A stretch of 59,702 bases of DNA from Erysipelotrichaceae bacterium (GTDB lineage Bacteria > Bacillota_I > Bacilli_A > Erysipelotrichales > Erysipelotrichaceae). The stretch is from assembly GCA_017515475.1 (NCBI GenBank), contig JAFWFS010000025.1:1-59702 (forward strand). Reading direction: 5' to 3'. Positions 1 through 7,614 of the stretch are shown here, piece after piece. The stretch's first letter is position 1. Every line of letters begins with the position of its first letter. The position numbers and the translations under genes are program-made. The notes below the pieces were generated by a model, which was not told the origin of the DNA, ran no database searches, and saw only the letters and a list, made by a program, of their open reading frames with translations.

Positions 1-153
1 ATCGTTGTTTTTGCTCAGTTTGCACTCGACAAACTCCTTTTCTTTCTTTACCGGATAAATGTTCTTTATATTCGAACAGACAATATTCGCGATATCCTTG
101 AATGCTTTCTCGCTGATTACATAGTTTCCAATATCGTTTTTCTTCAGTTCCAT
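1..153 (-). CDS. Asp23/Gls24-like protein, N-terminal part only
   Basis: Only the first 51 codons lie in the window; the gene runs off the left edge. The start is fixed by an ATG at 153 with a GAGGA ribosome site just upstream. The visible stretch includes the motif YVISEKAFKDIANIVC, which resembles the opening of Asp23/Gls24 envelope-stress proteins (a beta strand 'x-I-S', then a helix with I-A). I see no catalytic motif. It starts 20 nt after the RsmF-like gene on the same strand and is probably co-transcribed with it. A family assignment from so short a stretch is tentative. Confidence 0.45.
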   Translation of the reverse strand, partial: MELKKNDIGNYVISEKAFKDIANIVCSNIKNIYPVKKEKEFVECKLSKNND

Positions 154-173
154 ATCTTTTTCCTCAAAAATGA

Positions 174-1469
174 TTATATCATTCTTCTCAATCCTTTAGG
201 ATACTTATTTTTAATGACACCGTTGCTGCACTTGCCGAAACCGACCGATGCGCCGCGATACGTCAGCAGGTAGTAATGATTTTCCAGTTTATTGAAGATC
301 TCCTGTCCGGAGACAAATCTTTCATATTCCTCATCATTCAGTTCATAGGAATAACGGCATTTCTCTTTCAGACTGTTGGCCCGATACAGAGAATGGTTCG
401 GTTCAAATCTTTTCCCTTTAATTTCCCCAAGACAGATTCCGTAACGGATGACGTTCTTTTTCAAATCGGGCATTGGTCTTAATGAAAGATAGAATTGATC
501 GCGCAAGGAATAAAGAAAGTATTCATCCAGATCCAGATTGTCCCTGATAAAGCCCTCTACAAGCCTGTTCTGGACCGTTTTAAGCTCCTTAATATGTTTT
601 GTATCCAGTTTACCGTCTTTCTTCATAAGACAGAAGAACTGCCCTTCCGTGCCGTCCAGAGGCGAAAGCTTGACTGTTCCTTCCAGTCTTGAACTTCCTC
701 TTTGTTTCATCGGAAGCAAAGACATGTCAGGATGAGCGGCTAAGAAGTCCGCGATCTGCCGCTCATCTTCTTCAAAAGCGTATGTACAGGTCGAATAAAC
801 CAGTCGGCCGCCCTTCTTCAGGATCTTGAAGGCATCTTCCAGAAGTTCTTTCTGCAGTTCAGACAGCTTTCTGATATTCTCAAGCGAATAAGTCTCCACT
901 ATTTCCGGATATTTTCTGATCATCCCTTCGCCGGAACACGGCGCATCCAGTATGACAATATCCGCAGTCCCTTCCAGCTGCTCCCCAAGCTGATTGCACT
1001 TCATGTTCGTTATGATCGTATTGTCAAGTCCCAGTCTTTCCAGATTCTGTGCCAGAGCCAGGCAGCGGGAATGGTTCATGTCGTTGGAAATGCACAGCAC
1101 ATCATCCGGAAGCCTGTTTAGGATATTGACCGTCTTTCCTCCCGGTGCGGCGCATAGATCTACGATCAGCGATACATTTTCTGCATCAATGCTTTCTGTC
1201 GTAAGAGAAGCTGCAATCTCTTGCGGATAGATCAGACCCAGTTCATAGGCTTTCGTTCTTCCGATGTTCTCTTCATTATGATAGAAGCTGTCTGAAGAAT
1301 AAGGGTTTTTCTGATAAGGAAAATCGATCAGATCCAGAATCCGATGTCTATCCATTTTTCTGGTATTGAGAAAAAAGCCCTGTGTACAAGGCTGTTTCAA
1401 CAGTTCCATGAATCTGGAACCGTCTTCACCAAAGTACTCTTTGACTCTTTCTTCAAACAGTTCTTTCAT
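174..1469 (-). CDS. RsmF/NOL1-NOP2-Sun family rRNA m5C methyltransferase
   Basis: Predicted SAM-dependent RNA cytosine-C5 methyltransferase, 431 residues. The SAM site is DLCAAPGGKT (104-113). The two cysteines typical of m5C enzymes are in DAPCSGEGM (C178, catalytic loop) and STCTY (C228, release). The remaining C-terminal ~150 residues match the position of the RsmF-type PUA-like RNA-binding extension, so I favour the RsmF/YebU subgroup over RsmB. The start at 1469 lies inside the end of ribF (17-nt overlap) with no good Shine-Dalgarno, suggesting translational coupling. It is third in a truB-ribF-rsmF operon devoted to tRNA/rRNA modification and flavin supply. The substrate position (for example 16S C1407) is inferred only from family. 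Confidence 0.88.
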   Translation of the reverse strand: MKELFEERVKEYFGEDGSRFMELLKQPCTQGFFLNTRKMDRHRILDLIDFPYQKNPYSSDSFYHNEENIGRTKAYELGLIYPQEIAASLTTESIDAENVSLIVDLCAAPGGKTVNILNRLPDDVLCISNDMNHSRCLALAQNLERLGLDNTIITNMKCNQLGEQLEGTADIVILDAPCSGEGMIRKYPEIVETYSLENIRKLSELQKELLEDAFKILKKGGRLVYSTCTYAFEEDERQIADFLAAHPDMSLLPMKQRGSSRLEGTVKLSPLDGTEGQFFCLMKKDGKLDTKHIKELKTVQNRLVEGFIRDNLDLDEYFLYSLRDQFYLSLRPMPDLKKNVIRYGICLGEIKGKRFEPNHSLYRANSLKEKCRYSYELNDEEYERFVSGQEIFNKLENHYYLLTYRGASVGFGKCSNGVIKNKYPKGLRRMI

Positions 1470-2214
1470 AGTCTTTGTATCGGATACGGATCAAATCTCC
1501 TGATTCATATGGAGTGTTGCTTCTGAAAACAAACAGATTGTCTTTTATATCCAGACCTTTATAAGAGCCTTCTTCCGGGATAATGACATCAGGGTCTGAC
1601 GGGATAGCTTCTATCAGCCAGTTTGAGCCAATTCTGCTGCATTTCACGACTTTGATATCCGTATAGTATGCATAGCCCAAAAGCGTTTCAACGAGGCTGA
1701 AATCGCCTCTGGACAAGGCCTCTTTTATTCTGGTAGAAGACACCTTTTCACCTGTATAAGTGTATTCAGGGATCACGATCGTTTCAAAGTTTCCATATTC
1801 TTTTAATAGTTCCGGATCGCCCTTACCCATGCTTCCAAAGGAAAAGTCATAGCCGCAGACGAGTTTTAGAAGATTCATTCTGTTCAGATAGCCACAGATG
1901 AAGTCTTTTCCGTCCAGTTTCATCAGATCTTCATCAAAACGGAAGACGATGATATTCCTGATGCCGTATTCCTGCATTTTTTCAATCCTTTGTCTGTAGT
2001 TCAGAATGTGCGAAGGTCTTTTCCCGGTAATCACCTGCAACGGATCGGGTTCAAAACAGATCACGGCTGAGTCGGCATGCGAGATCGCACTTTCTTTCAG
2101 AGCCTTTTCCAGAAGAGAGCGATGTCCCAGATGGATACCGTCGAAATAGCCGATGCAGGCTACGGTATCATTGAATGCAGGCAATGTCTGATGAATGTCT
2201 ATCTCTATTACCAT
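1453..2214 (-). CDS. ribF: RibF-type FAD synthetase with degenerate or missing riboflavin-kinase domain
   Basis: FMN adenylyltransferase (FAD synthetase), 253 residues against about 310 for bifunctional RibF. The nucleotidyltransferase half is intact: GYFDGIHLGH (22-31), GYDFSFG (121-127) and SSTRIK (159-164). The C-terminal flavokinase half is odd. After residue ~180 I cannot find the GRTLGFPTAN-like phosphate/Mg motif or the usual PTFG-type loop. The last 70 residues are a short unrelated-looking beta-rich segment. FMN synthesis would then need another enzyme. The gene overlaps truB by 7 nt and the RsmF-like gene by 17 nt. The truB-ribF pairing is common in Firmicutes and supports the identity. 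Confidence 0.85.
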   Translation of the reverse strand: MVIEIDIHQTLPAFNDTVACIGYFDGIHLGHRSLLEKALKESAISHADSAVICFEPDPLQVITGKRPSHILNYRQRIEKMQEYGIRNIIVFRFDEDLMKLDGKDFICGYLNRMNLLKLVCGYDFSFGSMGKGDPELLKEYGNFETIVIPEYTYTGEKVSSTRIKEALSRGDFSLVETLLGYAYYTDIKVVKCSRIGSNWLIEAIPSDPDVIIPEEGSYKGLDIKDNLFVFRSNTPYESGDLIRIRYKDYERTV

Positions 2215-3050
2215 AAGCCTCTGACACAGCGGTAAAGTCCGTCCTGTTTTTGATAGATCGCTACCGCCTCCTTTCCGTCGCTGACCAATATCCGGTCTGA
2301 ACCGGAATCGAGCTTTATCGGTTTTCCGTTTTTCACATCGTCCAGATCATCTAGGATCACTGTCTCATATCTTGATGAGAGCAGTTCCAGAAGATCATGA
2401 CTTCTGTAGCTGCCCTGCAGGATGTTTTCCAAAGTATCGCAGTCTTCCACCCTGACGTTGTCGATTGCGGTTCTTCTTAACTGCGAAACCGTTCCGATCA
2501 CATTCAGCTCTTTCAGGATGTCCCTGACCAGAGCTCTGATGTAGGTGCCGGAAGAAACTTTGCAGGTAAAGGAAAAGCCATCCTGGTAGATATCGTTCAA
2601 ACTGATGGAATAAACGTGAATATCTCTTACCGGAAGTTCTACTTCCAGATTCTTCTGCTGATACCTGTAGAGCCGTTCTCCGTTGACCTTAACTGCACTG
2701 GTGATCGGGACTTCCTGCTTCAGATCGCCTGTAAAACGGCTTAAAACAGCTTCCAGAGTCTTTTTTTCAGGTAATACGCATTCTCTTTCTTCGATGATCT
2801 TTCCATCCGTATCCAGAGTATCGGTGCTGATGCCTAAAAGAACTCTGGTCCGATATTCCTTGCAGTCGGAAACCAGAAACTGATTTGCTTTCGTCGCTTT
2901 GTCGTAAAGAACGACCATGACGCCGGTGGCGCCGGGATCCAGCGTGCCGGTATGTCCGATCTTCTTCGTATGGAGTACTTTTCTTAGCTTGAAACAGACA
3001 TCGAAAGATGAAATACCTGCGGGTTTATCGACAAACAGAACGTTGTTCAT
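2208..3050 (-). CDS. truB: tRNA pseudouridine(55) synthase TruB
   Basis: Makes pseudouridine 55 in the T-loop of most tRNAs. 280 residues, normal bacterial length. It opens with VDKPAGISS, and the catalytic aspartate is D38 in GHTGTLDPGATG. A conserved YRYQQ/VRDIHVYS-type region and an RALVRDI segment follow. It is first in a truB-ribF-rsmF operon. No Shine-Dalgarno precedes the ATG at 3050. Instead a TATAAT lies at 3059-3064 on the minus strand, only 8 nt from the start, implying a nearly leaderless mRNA. The gene is divergent from the TtcA-like gene, and the two -10 boxes are separated by only 8 bp. Confidence 0.95.
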   Translation of the reverse strand: MNNVLFVDKPAGISSFDVCFKLRKVLHTKKIGHTGTLDPGATGVMVVLYDKATKANQFLVSDCKEYRTRVLLGISTDTLDTDGKIIEERECVLPEKKTLEAVLSRFTGDLKQEVPITSAVKVNGERLYRYQQKNLEVELPVRDIHVYSISLNDIYQDGFSFTCKVSSGTYIRALVRDILKELNVIGTVSQLRRTAIDNVRVEDCDTLENILQGSYRSHDLLELLSSRYETVILDDLDDVKNGKPIKLDSGSDRILVSDGKEAVAIYQKQDGLYRCVRGLW

Positions 3051-3058
3051 ACAGGAAA

Positions 3059-3078
3059 ATTATAACATGAGTTATAAT
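3059..3078. promoter_or_regulatory. Back-to-back -10 elements of truB and the TtcA-like gene
   Basis: Perfect TATAAT hexamers occur on both strands: minus strand 3064-3059 for truB, plus strand 3073-3078 for the TtcA-like gene. The truB box has the extended form TGTTATAAT. Start codons lie 8 nt and 6 nt downstream. No good -35 hexamer is visible for either. The -35 regions would fall inside the opposite gene's start, so RNA polymerase probably cannot occupy both promoters at once. Confidence 0.7.
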
Positions 3079-3084
3079 GAATGC

Positions 3085-3834
3085 ATGTCAATGAAAAAGA
3101 TACTGGCACAGGTCAGGAAAGCGGATCAGATGTATCAGATGATAGAAAACGGAGATAGGATCGCCGTGGGACTTTCCGGAGGAAAAGACTCTTCTTTACT
3201 GCTCTATACGCTGTATCTGTACCGTTTTCTTTCAAGGAATACCTATCAGAAGGATTTTGAACTCATCGGGATCCACATCGATCTGAATTTCGGCGAGGAT
3301 GAGATAAAACCGCTGCTGGAATGGTTCAGACAGTACGATATCAGGATAGAGTGCGAGGAATCGAAGATCGCGGACATTCTGAAACTGAATCTGCATAAAG
3401 AGAGAATAGACTGTTCCCTGTGCTCCACGCTGAAGAAAGGCGCCGTGATCCGTAAGGCAAAGGAATTCGGATGCAACAAGGTGGCGTTTGCCCATCATGC
3501 GGATGACGCGATTGAAACGCTTCTGATGAACATGATTTACGGCGGAAGAGTCGCCACTTTCGATCCTAAGATGTATCTGGATCATTCAGAAACGACCTTT
3601 ATCCGGCCATTCTGTCTTTCTTTCGAATCGGAAATCGCCAAGACCTGCAGGCAGCTGGAAATCCCTATTATAAAATCTGGATGTCCAAACGACGGATATA
3701 CGCAAAGGCAGGAAATCAAGGAACTCCTGCATTCCATATACCGCAAGTATCCCCAGGCAAAAGAAAACTTCCTGCTGAGTCTCTACAACGAGGAACATCT
3801 GAATCTTTATTTCAATAAAAAAGAAGAAAAATAA
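3085..3834 (+). CDS. TtcA-like PP-loop tRNA thiolation protein
   Basis: ATP-pyrophosphatase family protein. The P-loop GLSGGKDSS sits near residue 32, a CSLC cysteine pair in the middle, and another cysteine in SGCPNDG near the C-terminus. This is the cysteine layout of TtcA-type, Fe-S dependent tRNA 2-thiocytidine synthetases. Length 249 residues. In-frame ATGs lie at 3067, 3085 and 3091. I prefer 3085, because a TATAAT ends at 3078 and the 6-nt gap places transcription initiation on that ATG (leaderless); 3067 would precede the -10 itself. TilS is less likely, since the TilS C-terminal domain is absent. A bidirectional terminator follows the stop. Confidence 0.85.
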   Translation: MSMKKILAQVRKADQMYQMIENGDRIAVGLSGGKDSSLLLYTLYLYRFLSRNTYQKDFELIGIHIDLNFGEDEIKPLLEWFRQYDIRIECEESKIADILKLNLHKERIDCSLCSTLKKGAVIRKAKEFGCNKVAFAHHADDAIETLLMNMIYGGRVATFDPKMYLDHSETTFIRPFCLSFESEIAKTCRQLEIPIIKSGCPNDGYTQRQEIKELLHSIYRKYPQAKENFLLSLYNEEHLNLYFNKKEEK

Positions 3835-3835
3835 A

Positions 3836-3864
3836 AGCCATGCGATGCATGGCTTGTTTTTTTT
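3836..3864. terminator. Bidirectional intrinsic terminator
   Basis: Arms AGCCATGC (3836-3843) and GCATGGCT (3847-3854) with a GAT loop, followed by a T-rich run on plus. On the minus strand the same stem is followed by TTTTATTTTT. It serves the convergent TtcA-like gene and the P-type ATPase gene, whose stop codon is at 3863-3865. Confidence 0.85.
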
Positions 3865-6574
3865 ATTTCTTGGCAGATCTGCGGATTGCCTTGCCCAGCT
3901 CGAATACCGGGAAGGTAGACAGAGCCAAACCGACGCAGATCAGCAGTTCTTTCAGTTCAAACGTACCCGGATGCAAGCCGAATACGGTGCAAAGACCCGG
4001 AACATAGATTGCAGCCAAAGTGATCAGAACGGTTACGATAACCGCACCGAACAGCCACCAGTTGAAGTTCTTCATCATTGAGCCGGAGAAGATGGACTTC
4101 GTCTGTGAACGCATGTTGATGGCACAGGCGATTTCGGCGAAGTTGACCGTCAGGAAGGCCATGGCGATTGCGTTGACACAGTCCGGAGAACCGAAGAATC
4201 CTTTGATCGTTCCTCTTTCCATGTAAAGTCCGATAAAGTAGGCAGCCAGTTCGATGATTGCAAGGTAGATACCCTGCCATACCATGTCTATGCCCGCGCC
4301 GTTCGCAAAGATGCCATCGGACGAATTACGCGGTTTTCTCTGCATGACGTCGCCTTCCGCCTTTTCCATGCCCAGAGCCAGTCCAGGAAGCGAATCTGTA
4401 ACCATGTTGATCCAGAGCAGATGAACAGGCGTCAGAATCGTAAAGTTCAGCAGTGACGCCACAAACATGATAATGACTTCACACAGGTTTGTGGACAGCT
4501 GGAACTGAATGACCTTGCAGACATTGTCGTAGATCTTTCTTCCTTCTTCTACCGCATTGACGATCGTCGCGAAGTTGTCGTCAGCCAGAACCATGTCCGC
4601 AACGGATTTCGTAACATCCGTTCCGGTAATACCCATACCGATGCCGATATCCGCGGACTTGATGGATGGCGCATCGTTTACGCCGTCTCCGGTCATGGCC
4701 GTAACCATGCCTCTGCCTTTCCAGGCATTGACGATCTTGGTCTTGTGTTCCGGCTGAACTCTGGCATAGACAGAATATCTCGTAACGACATCCAGCATGT
4801 CTTCTTCGGAATACTGATCCAGTTCATGTCCTTCGATGGCCTGATCTTCATCGGTGATGATACCCAGGTCCTTACCGATGGCAATCGCCGTATCTTTGTG
4901 GTCTCCGGTAATCATGATCGGTCTGATTCCTGCCGAACGGCATTCCTTGATCGCATCGTAGACTTCCGGACGGCAAGGGTCGATCATGCCGACGATACCG
5001 ATAAATACCAGATCGTGTTCCAGATCTTCAGGATCATCGGATTTCGGCAGATTGTCATATCTTCTGTAAGCGGCGCAAAGCACTCTAAGCGCCTTTGAAG
5101 CAAATTCCTTATTCTTATACAGGATTTCTTCTTTCAGTTTGCTGGTGATCGGAATCTCGCCTGTTTCAGAAAGATATCCCGTGCATCTGTGAAGCATGAC
5201 ATCCAGAGCACCTTTGGTATATTGCACATAGCCGTATGTATCAGGATGGATCGTAGACATCATCTTGCGGTTGGAATCAAACGGAGCTTCGCCTTTTCTT
5301 GGCTGTTTGTCTTCCAGTTCATACTTCGGCATGCCCAGACTGTTTGCGTAGTTTACCAGTGCACATTCGGTCGGTTCACCGGTTGCGGATGTTTCACCGA
5401 TTCCGATCTCGGCATCAGAGCATAAGGCCATAGCCTTTGCCAGAAGCTTCTTGTCAGCGGTAAACTCATCTACGACCGTCATCTTGTTCTGGGTCAAGGT
5501 TCCTGTCTTGTCGGAACAGATAATATTGGTACAGCCCAGCGTTTCTACAGCCGTCAGTTTTCTGATCAGAGCCTGACGTTTTGCCATGGCAGAAACACCG
5601 ATGGAAAGAATGATCGTAACAACTGCAGGCAGTCCTTCCGGAATTGCGGCAACCGCCAGGGCGATCGCAGCAATGAAGGTATCCAGCGTAGCATTGCCCA
5701 GCATTGCCAATGAGAACTTTTCTTTAGAAACAAGAACCGTTTCAACGACACCTACGATAAAGACGATGACGCAGATCCAGATGACCAGCTTGGTCAGGAA
5801 AGCGGACAGTTCTCCCATTTTTTTCTGTAATGGGGTAAGTTCCTTTTCCGACTTGTTCAAAGCATCGGCGATCTTTCCCATTTCCGTATCCATACCGCAG
5901 GCTACGACTACAGCCTTGCCTCGGCCATATACGACGGTAGAACCGTTGTACAGCATGTTCTTTCTGTCGCCTAACGTAATGTCTTCCTTGCCGTCTACGC
6001 ACATCAGAACGTCGATGATCTTATTGACAGGAACAGATTCACCCGTTAAGGCAGCTTCTTCCGCCTTCAGGGAATGCGATTCCAGGATACGGCAGTCCGC
6101 AGGAACGGTATCGCCCGCTTCGAACACGATTACATCGCCCAGTACGACATCTTCCGATTTTACGATCTCGATCTTGCCGTCCCTTAATACCTTAGAGGTC
6201 GAAGCCGTCATCTGCATCAGCGCTTCCATGGCGCCTTCTGCCTTGGATTCCTGAATCAGAGACATGATCGTATTGATGGTTACGACAGCCATAATAACGA
6301 TGACATCCGCAAATTCGGAGAAACGGAAGCCGTTTTCCATCTGCAGGACGTTGACAACGGCCTGAATGGCGGCTGCCGCCAGCAGCATGATGATCATCGG
6401 GTCAGAGATCGAATTGATAAACCGTTTAAACAGCGGAGTTTTTTCTGCTTCCTGAAGCTTGTTCTTGCCGTTTTCCGCCAGTCTTCTCGCCGCTTCTGCA
6501 GAACTTAGACCGTCTGACGAAGAATTCACCTGTTTCAACACTTCAGCAACATCTTCCAAATAATGTTTTTCCAT
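3863..6574 (-). CDS. P2A-type cation-transporting ATPase, probable Mn2+/Ca2+ exporter
   Basis: Inner-membrane P-type ATPase of 903 residues. An N-terminal cation-ATPase domain comes first. The actuator loop is LTGES (176-180), the M4 ion site PEGLP (312-316), the phosphorylation site DKTGT with D355, the hinge GDGVND, and M6 has NMVTDSLPGLALG. The N/T/D pattern in M6 with PEGLP in M4 is that of SERCA/PMR1-like P2A pumps. I chose the ATG at 6574 because AAAGGA precedes it and the first residues align with the family N-terminus. The open frame extends another 29 codons upstream, but that part is riboswitch and terminator sequence. The Mn2+ riboswitch ahead argues for manganese efflux; calcium transport is the alternative. 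Confidence 0.92.
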   Translation of the reverse strand: MEKHYLEDVAEVLKQVNSSSDGLSSAEAARRLAENGKNKLQEAEKTPLFKRFINSISDPMIIMLLAAAAIQAVVNVLQMENGFRFSEFADVIVIMAVVTINTIMSLIQESKAEGAMEALMQMTASTSKVLRDGKIEIVKSEDVVLGDVIVFEAGDTVPADCRILESHSLKAEEAALTGESVPVNKIIDVLMCVDGKEDITLGDRKNMLYNGSTVVYGRGKAVVVACGMDTEMGKIADALNKSEKELTPLQKKMGELSAFLTKLVIWICVIVFIVGVVETVLVSKEKFSLAMLGNATLDTFIAAIALAVAAIPEGLPAVVTIILSIGVSAMAKRQALIRKLTAVETLGCTNIICSDKTGTLTQNKMTVVDEFTADKKLLAKAMALCSDAEIGIGETSATGEPTECALVNYANSLGMPKYELEDKQPRKGEAPFDSNRKMMSTIHPDTYGYVQYTKGALDVMLHRCTGYLSETGEIPITSKLKEEILYKNKEFASKALRVLCAAYRRYDNLPKSDDPEDLEHDLVFIGIVGMIDPCRPEVYDAIKECRSAGIRPIMITGDHKDTAIAIGKDLGIITDEDQAIEGHELDQYSEEDMLDVVTRYSVYARVQPEHKTKIVNAWKGRGMVTAMTGDGVNDAPSIKSADIGIGMGITGTDVTKSVADMVLADDNFATIVNAVEEGRKIYDNVCKVIQFQLSTNLCEVIIMFVASLLNFTILTPVHLLWINMVTDSLPGLALGMEKAEGDVMQRKPRNSSDGIFANGAGIDMVWQGIYLAIIELAAYFIGLYMERGTIKGFFGSPDCVNAIAMAFLTVNFAEIACAINMRSQTKSIFSGSMMKNFNWWLFGAVIVTVLITLAAIYVPGLCTVFGLHPGTFELKELLICVGLALSTFPVFELGKAIRRSAKK

Positions 6575-6589
6575 ATAGATCCTTTCTTT

Positions 6590-6618
6590 AAAAAACAAAA
6601 ACTCATGCATTGCATGAG
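6590..6618 (-). terminator. Riboswitch-controlled intrinsic terminator
   Basis: On the minus strand CTCATG / CATGAG form a stem with a 5-nt loop, immediately followed by TTTTTGTTTTTT. It sits between the aptamer and the ATPase ribosome site. GACTCATG at the 3' edge of the aptamer is complementary to the terminator's CATGAGT arm. This gives a plausible switch between aptamer/antiterminator and terminator. Confidence 0.75.
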
Positions 6619-6658
6619 ACATTGAATCGAATAATCCCATGCACAACACTAAGCCATA

Positions 6659-6750
6659 CATGAGTCTCGCTTTTTAAGGCAAACCAGGCATTAAGCCGAG
6701 ATTGTTGGCTTGACACGTAATACTACGCAAGCTACTCCCTCATTCGAATC
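6659..6750 (-). ncRNA. yybP-ykoY (manganese) riboswitch aptamer
   Basis: The minus-strand leader contains the two hallmark loop sequences of this class. GGGAGTAGC (6739-6731) is at the 5' side and GCGAGACT (6670-6663) at the 3' side. They are closed by a P1 helix ATGAG/CTCAT. Between them are hairpins formed by GCTTG/CAAGC with a CGTA/TACG tip, and an AATGCCTGG segment. The class senses Mn2+ and commonly controls Mn export or MntP/P-type ATPase genes, which fits the downstream gene. Call is by eye, not by covariance model. Confidence 0.85.
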
Positions 6751-6751
6751 A

Positions 6752-6780
6752 ATTTTAGCGTAAATCGGGCTTTTTTACAA
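6752..6780 (-). promoter_or_regulatory. Promoter of the ATPase riboswitch transcript
   Basis: Minus-strand TTGTAA (6780-6775), a 17-bp spacer, then TAAAAT (6757-6752). Transcription would begin just ahead of the aptamer P1 strand. Confidence 0.7.
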
Positions 6781-6792
6781 TCTCATTCATAG

Positions 6793-6798
6793 TAAAAT
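6793..6798 (+). promoter_or_regulatory. -10 element of the radical SAM gene
   Basis: TAAAAT ends 6 nt before the ATG at 6805 and no Shine-Dalgarno is present, implying a leaderless transcript. A poor TTTTTT -35 lies 16 bp upstream. Confidence 0.5.
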
Positions 6799-6804
6799 TG
6801 AGTC

Positions 6805-7614
6805 ATGAAGAGGATCTATCTGGAAATTACGGATGCCTGTAATCTGAACTGTCCGTTCTGTACCTATGAGAAGGGACATGATTTTATGCCTTTCGATAAG
6901 ATCGAAGACTGTATCAGACAGATCAGACCTTTCTGCAACTATGTTTATCTGCATATTCTCGGCGAGCCTTTGCTACATCCGGATTTCGACAGGATCCTGG
7001 ATCTTCTTGATGTGAACGAAATGAATCTGCAGCTTGTTACCAACGGGACACTTCTGAATAAGCATCCTGATCTGCTGCTGCATCCCTGCTTAAGAAAACT
7101 GTCCATCTCTCTACACAGCACCAACAATCTGGATGTCTCCGACGACTATTTCACAACGATAGACCATCTGCTGGAAAAAGAAAGAAATACCGTAATCGAA
7201 CTTCGCTTCTATGATTCTGACAGCCTGAAAGGAAAACTGAAAGACTATCTGAACAGACTCAAAGAGAGATATCCTTTTGAGATTACCTCAAAAAAGAATT
7301 CCTGGCGGCTTAAGGACAATGTATATGTATATTACGAAGAACTCTTTGAATGGCCGAAGATCGGCGATCCTGTGATAAACGACACAGGAACGTGCCACGG
7401 CGGAGTAGACATGCTGGGAATCACGGTCGATTCCAGAGTTACGCTCTGCTGTCTTGATCCTAAGGCCCATAATGCGATCGGTTCACTTGAAGAAAGCAGT
7501 TTTGCGGATATCATCAGTTCCCCTGCATATAAAAAACATGTGCAGGAATTCAAGGCACATGTCATCAGTTCGCCGCTGTGCAAAAGGTGTAGCTACCGTT
7601 TAAGATTCAGGTAA
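6805..7614 (+). CDS. Radical SAM protein with SPASM-like C-terminal cysteines
   Basis: 269 residues. The radical SAM cluster motif CNLNCPFC (CxxxCxxC) is near residue 12, followed by a glycine-rich HILGEP segment and VTNGT, as in many SAM radical enzymes. C-terminal cysteines (DTGTCHGG, TLCCLD, PLCKRC) suggest a SPASM or twitch auxiliary Fe-S cluster. No substrate peptide gene is visible next to it, so the reaction is unknown; peptide/protein maturation or an anaerobic-metabolism role is possible. It begins with an apparently leaderless ATG (TAAAAT 6 nt upstream). It overlaps the convergent SPOUT gene by 22 nt at the 3' ends. Confidence 0.85.
   Translation: MKRIYLEITDACNLNCPFCTYEKGHDFMPFDKIEDCIRQIRPFCNYVYLHILGEPLLHPDFDRILDLLDVNEMNLQLVTNGTLLNKHPDLLLHPCLRKLSISLHSTNNLDVSDDYFTTIDHLLEKERNTVIELRFYDSDSLKGKLKDYLNRLKERYPFEITSKKNSWRLKDNVYVYYEELFEWPKIGDPVINDTGTCHGGVDMLGITVDSRVTLCCLDPKAHNAIGSLEESSFADIISSPAYKKHVQEFKAHVISSPLCKRCSYRLRFR

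Noticed and set aside
5586..6254. Plus-strand open frame of 222 codons opposite the P-type ATPase
   Set aside because: Mirror of the ATPase coding sequence; low-complexity product with no motif.
6575..6661. Extra 29 codons at the N-terminus of the P-type ATPase
   Set aside because: They are the riboswitch tail and terminator. A proper ribosome site precedes ATG 6574.
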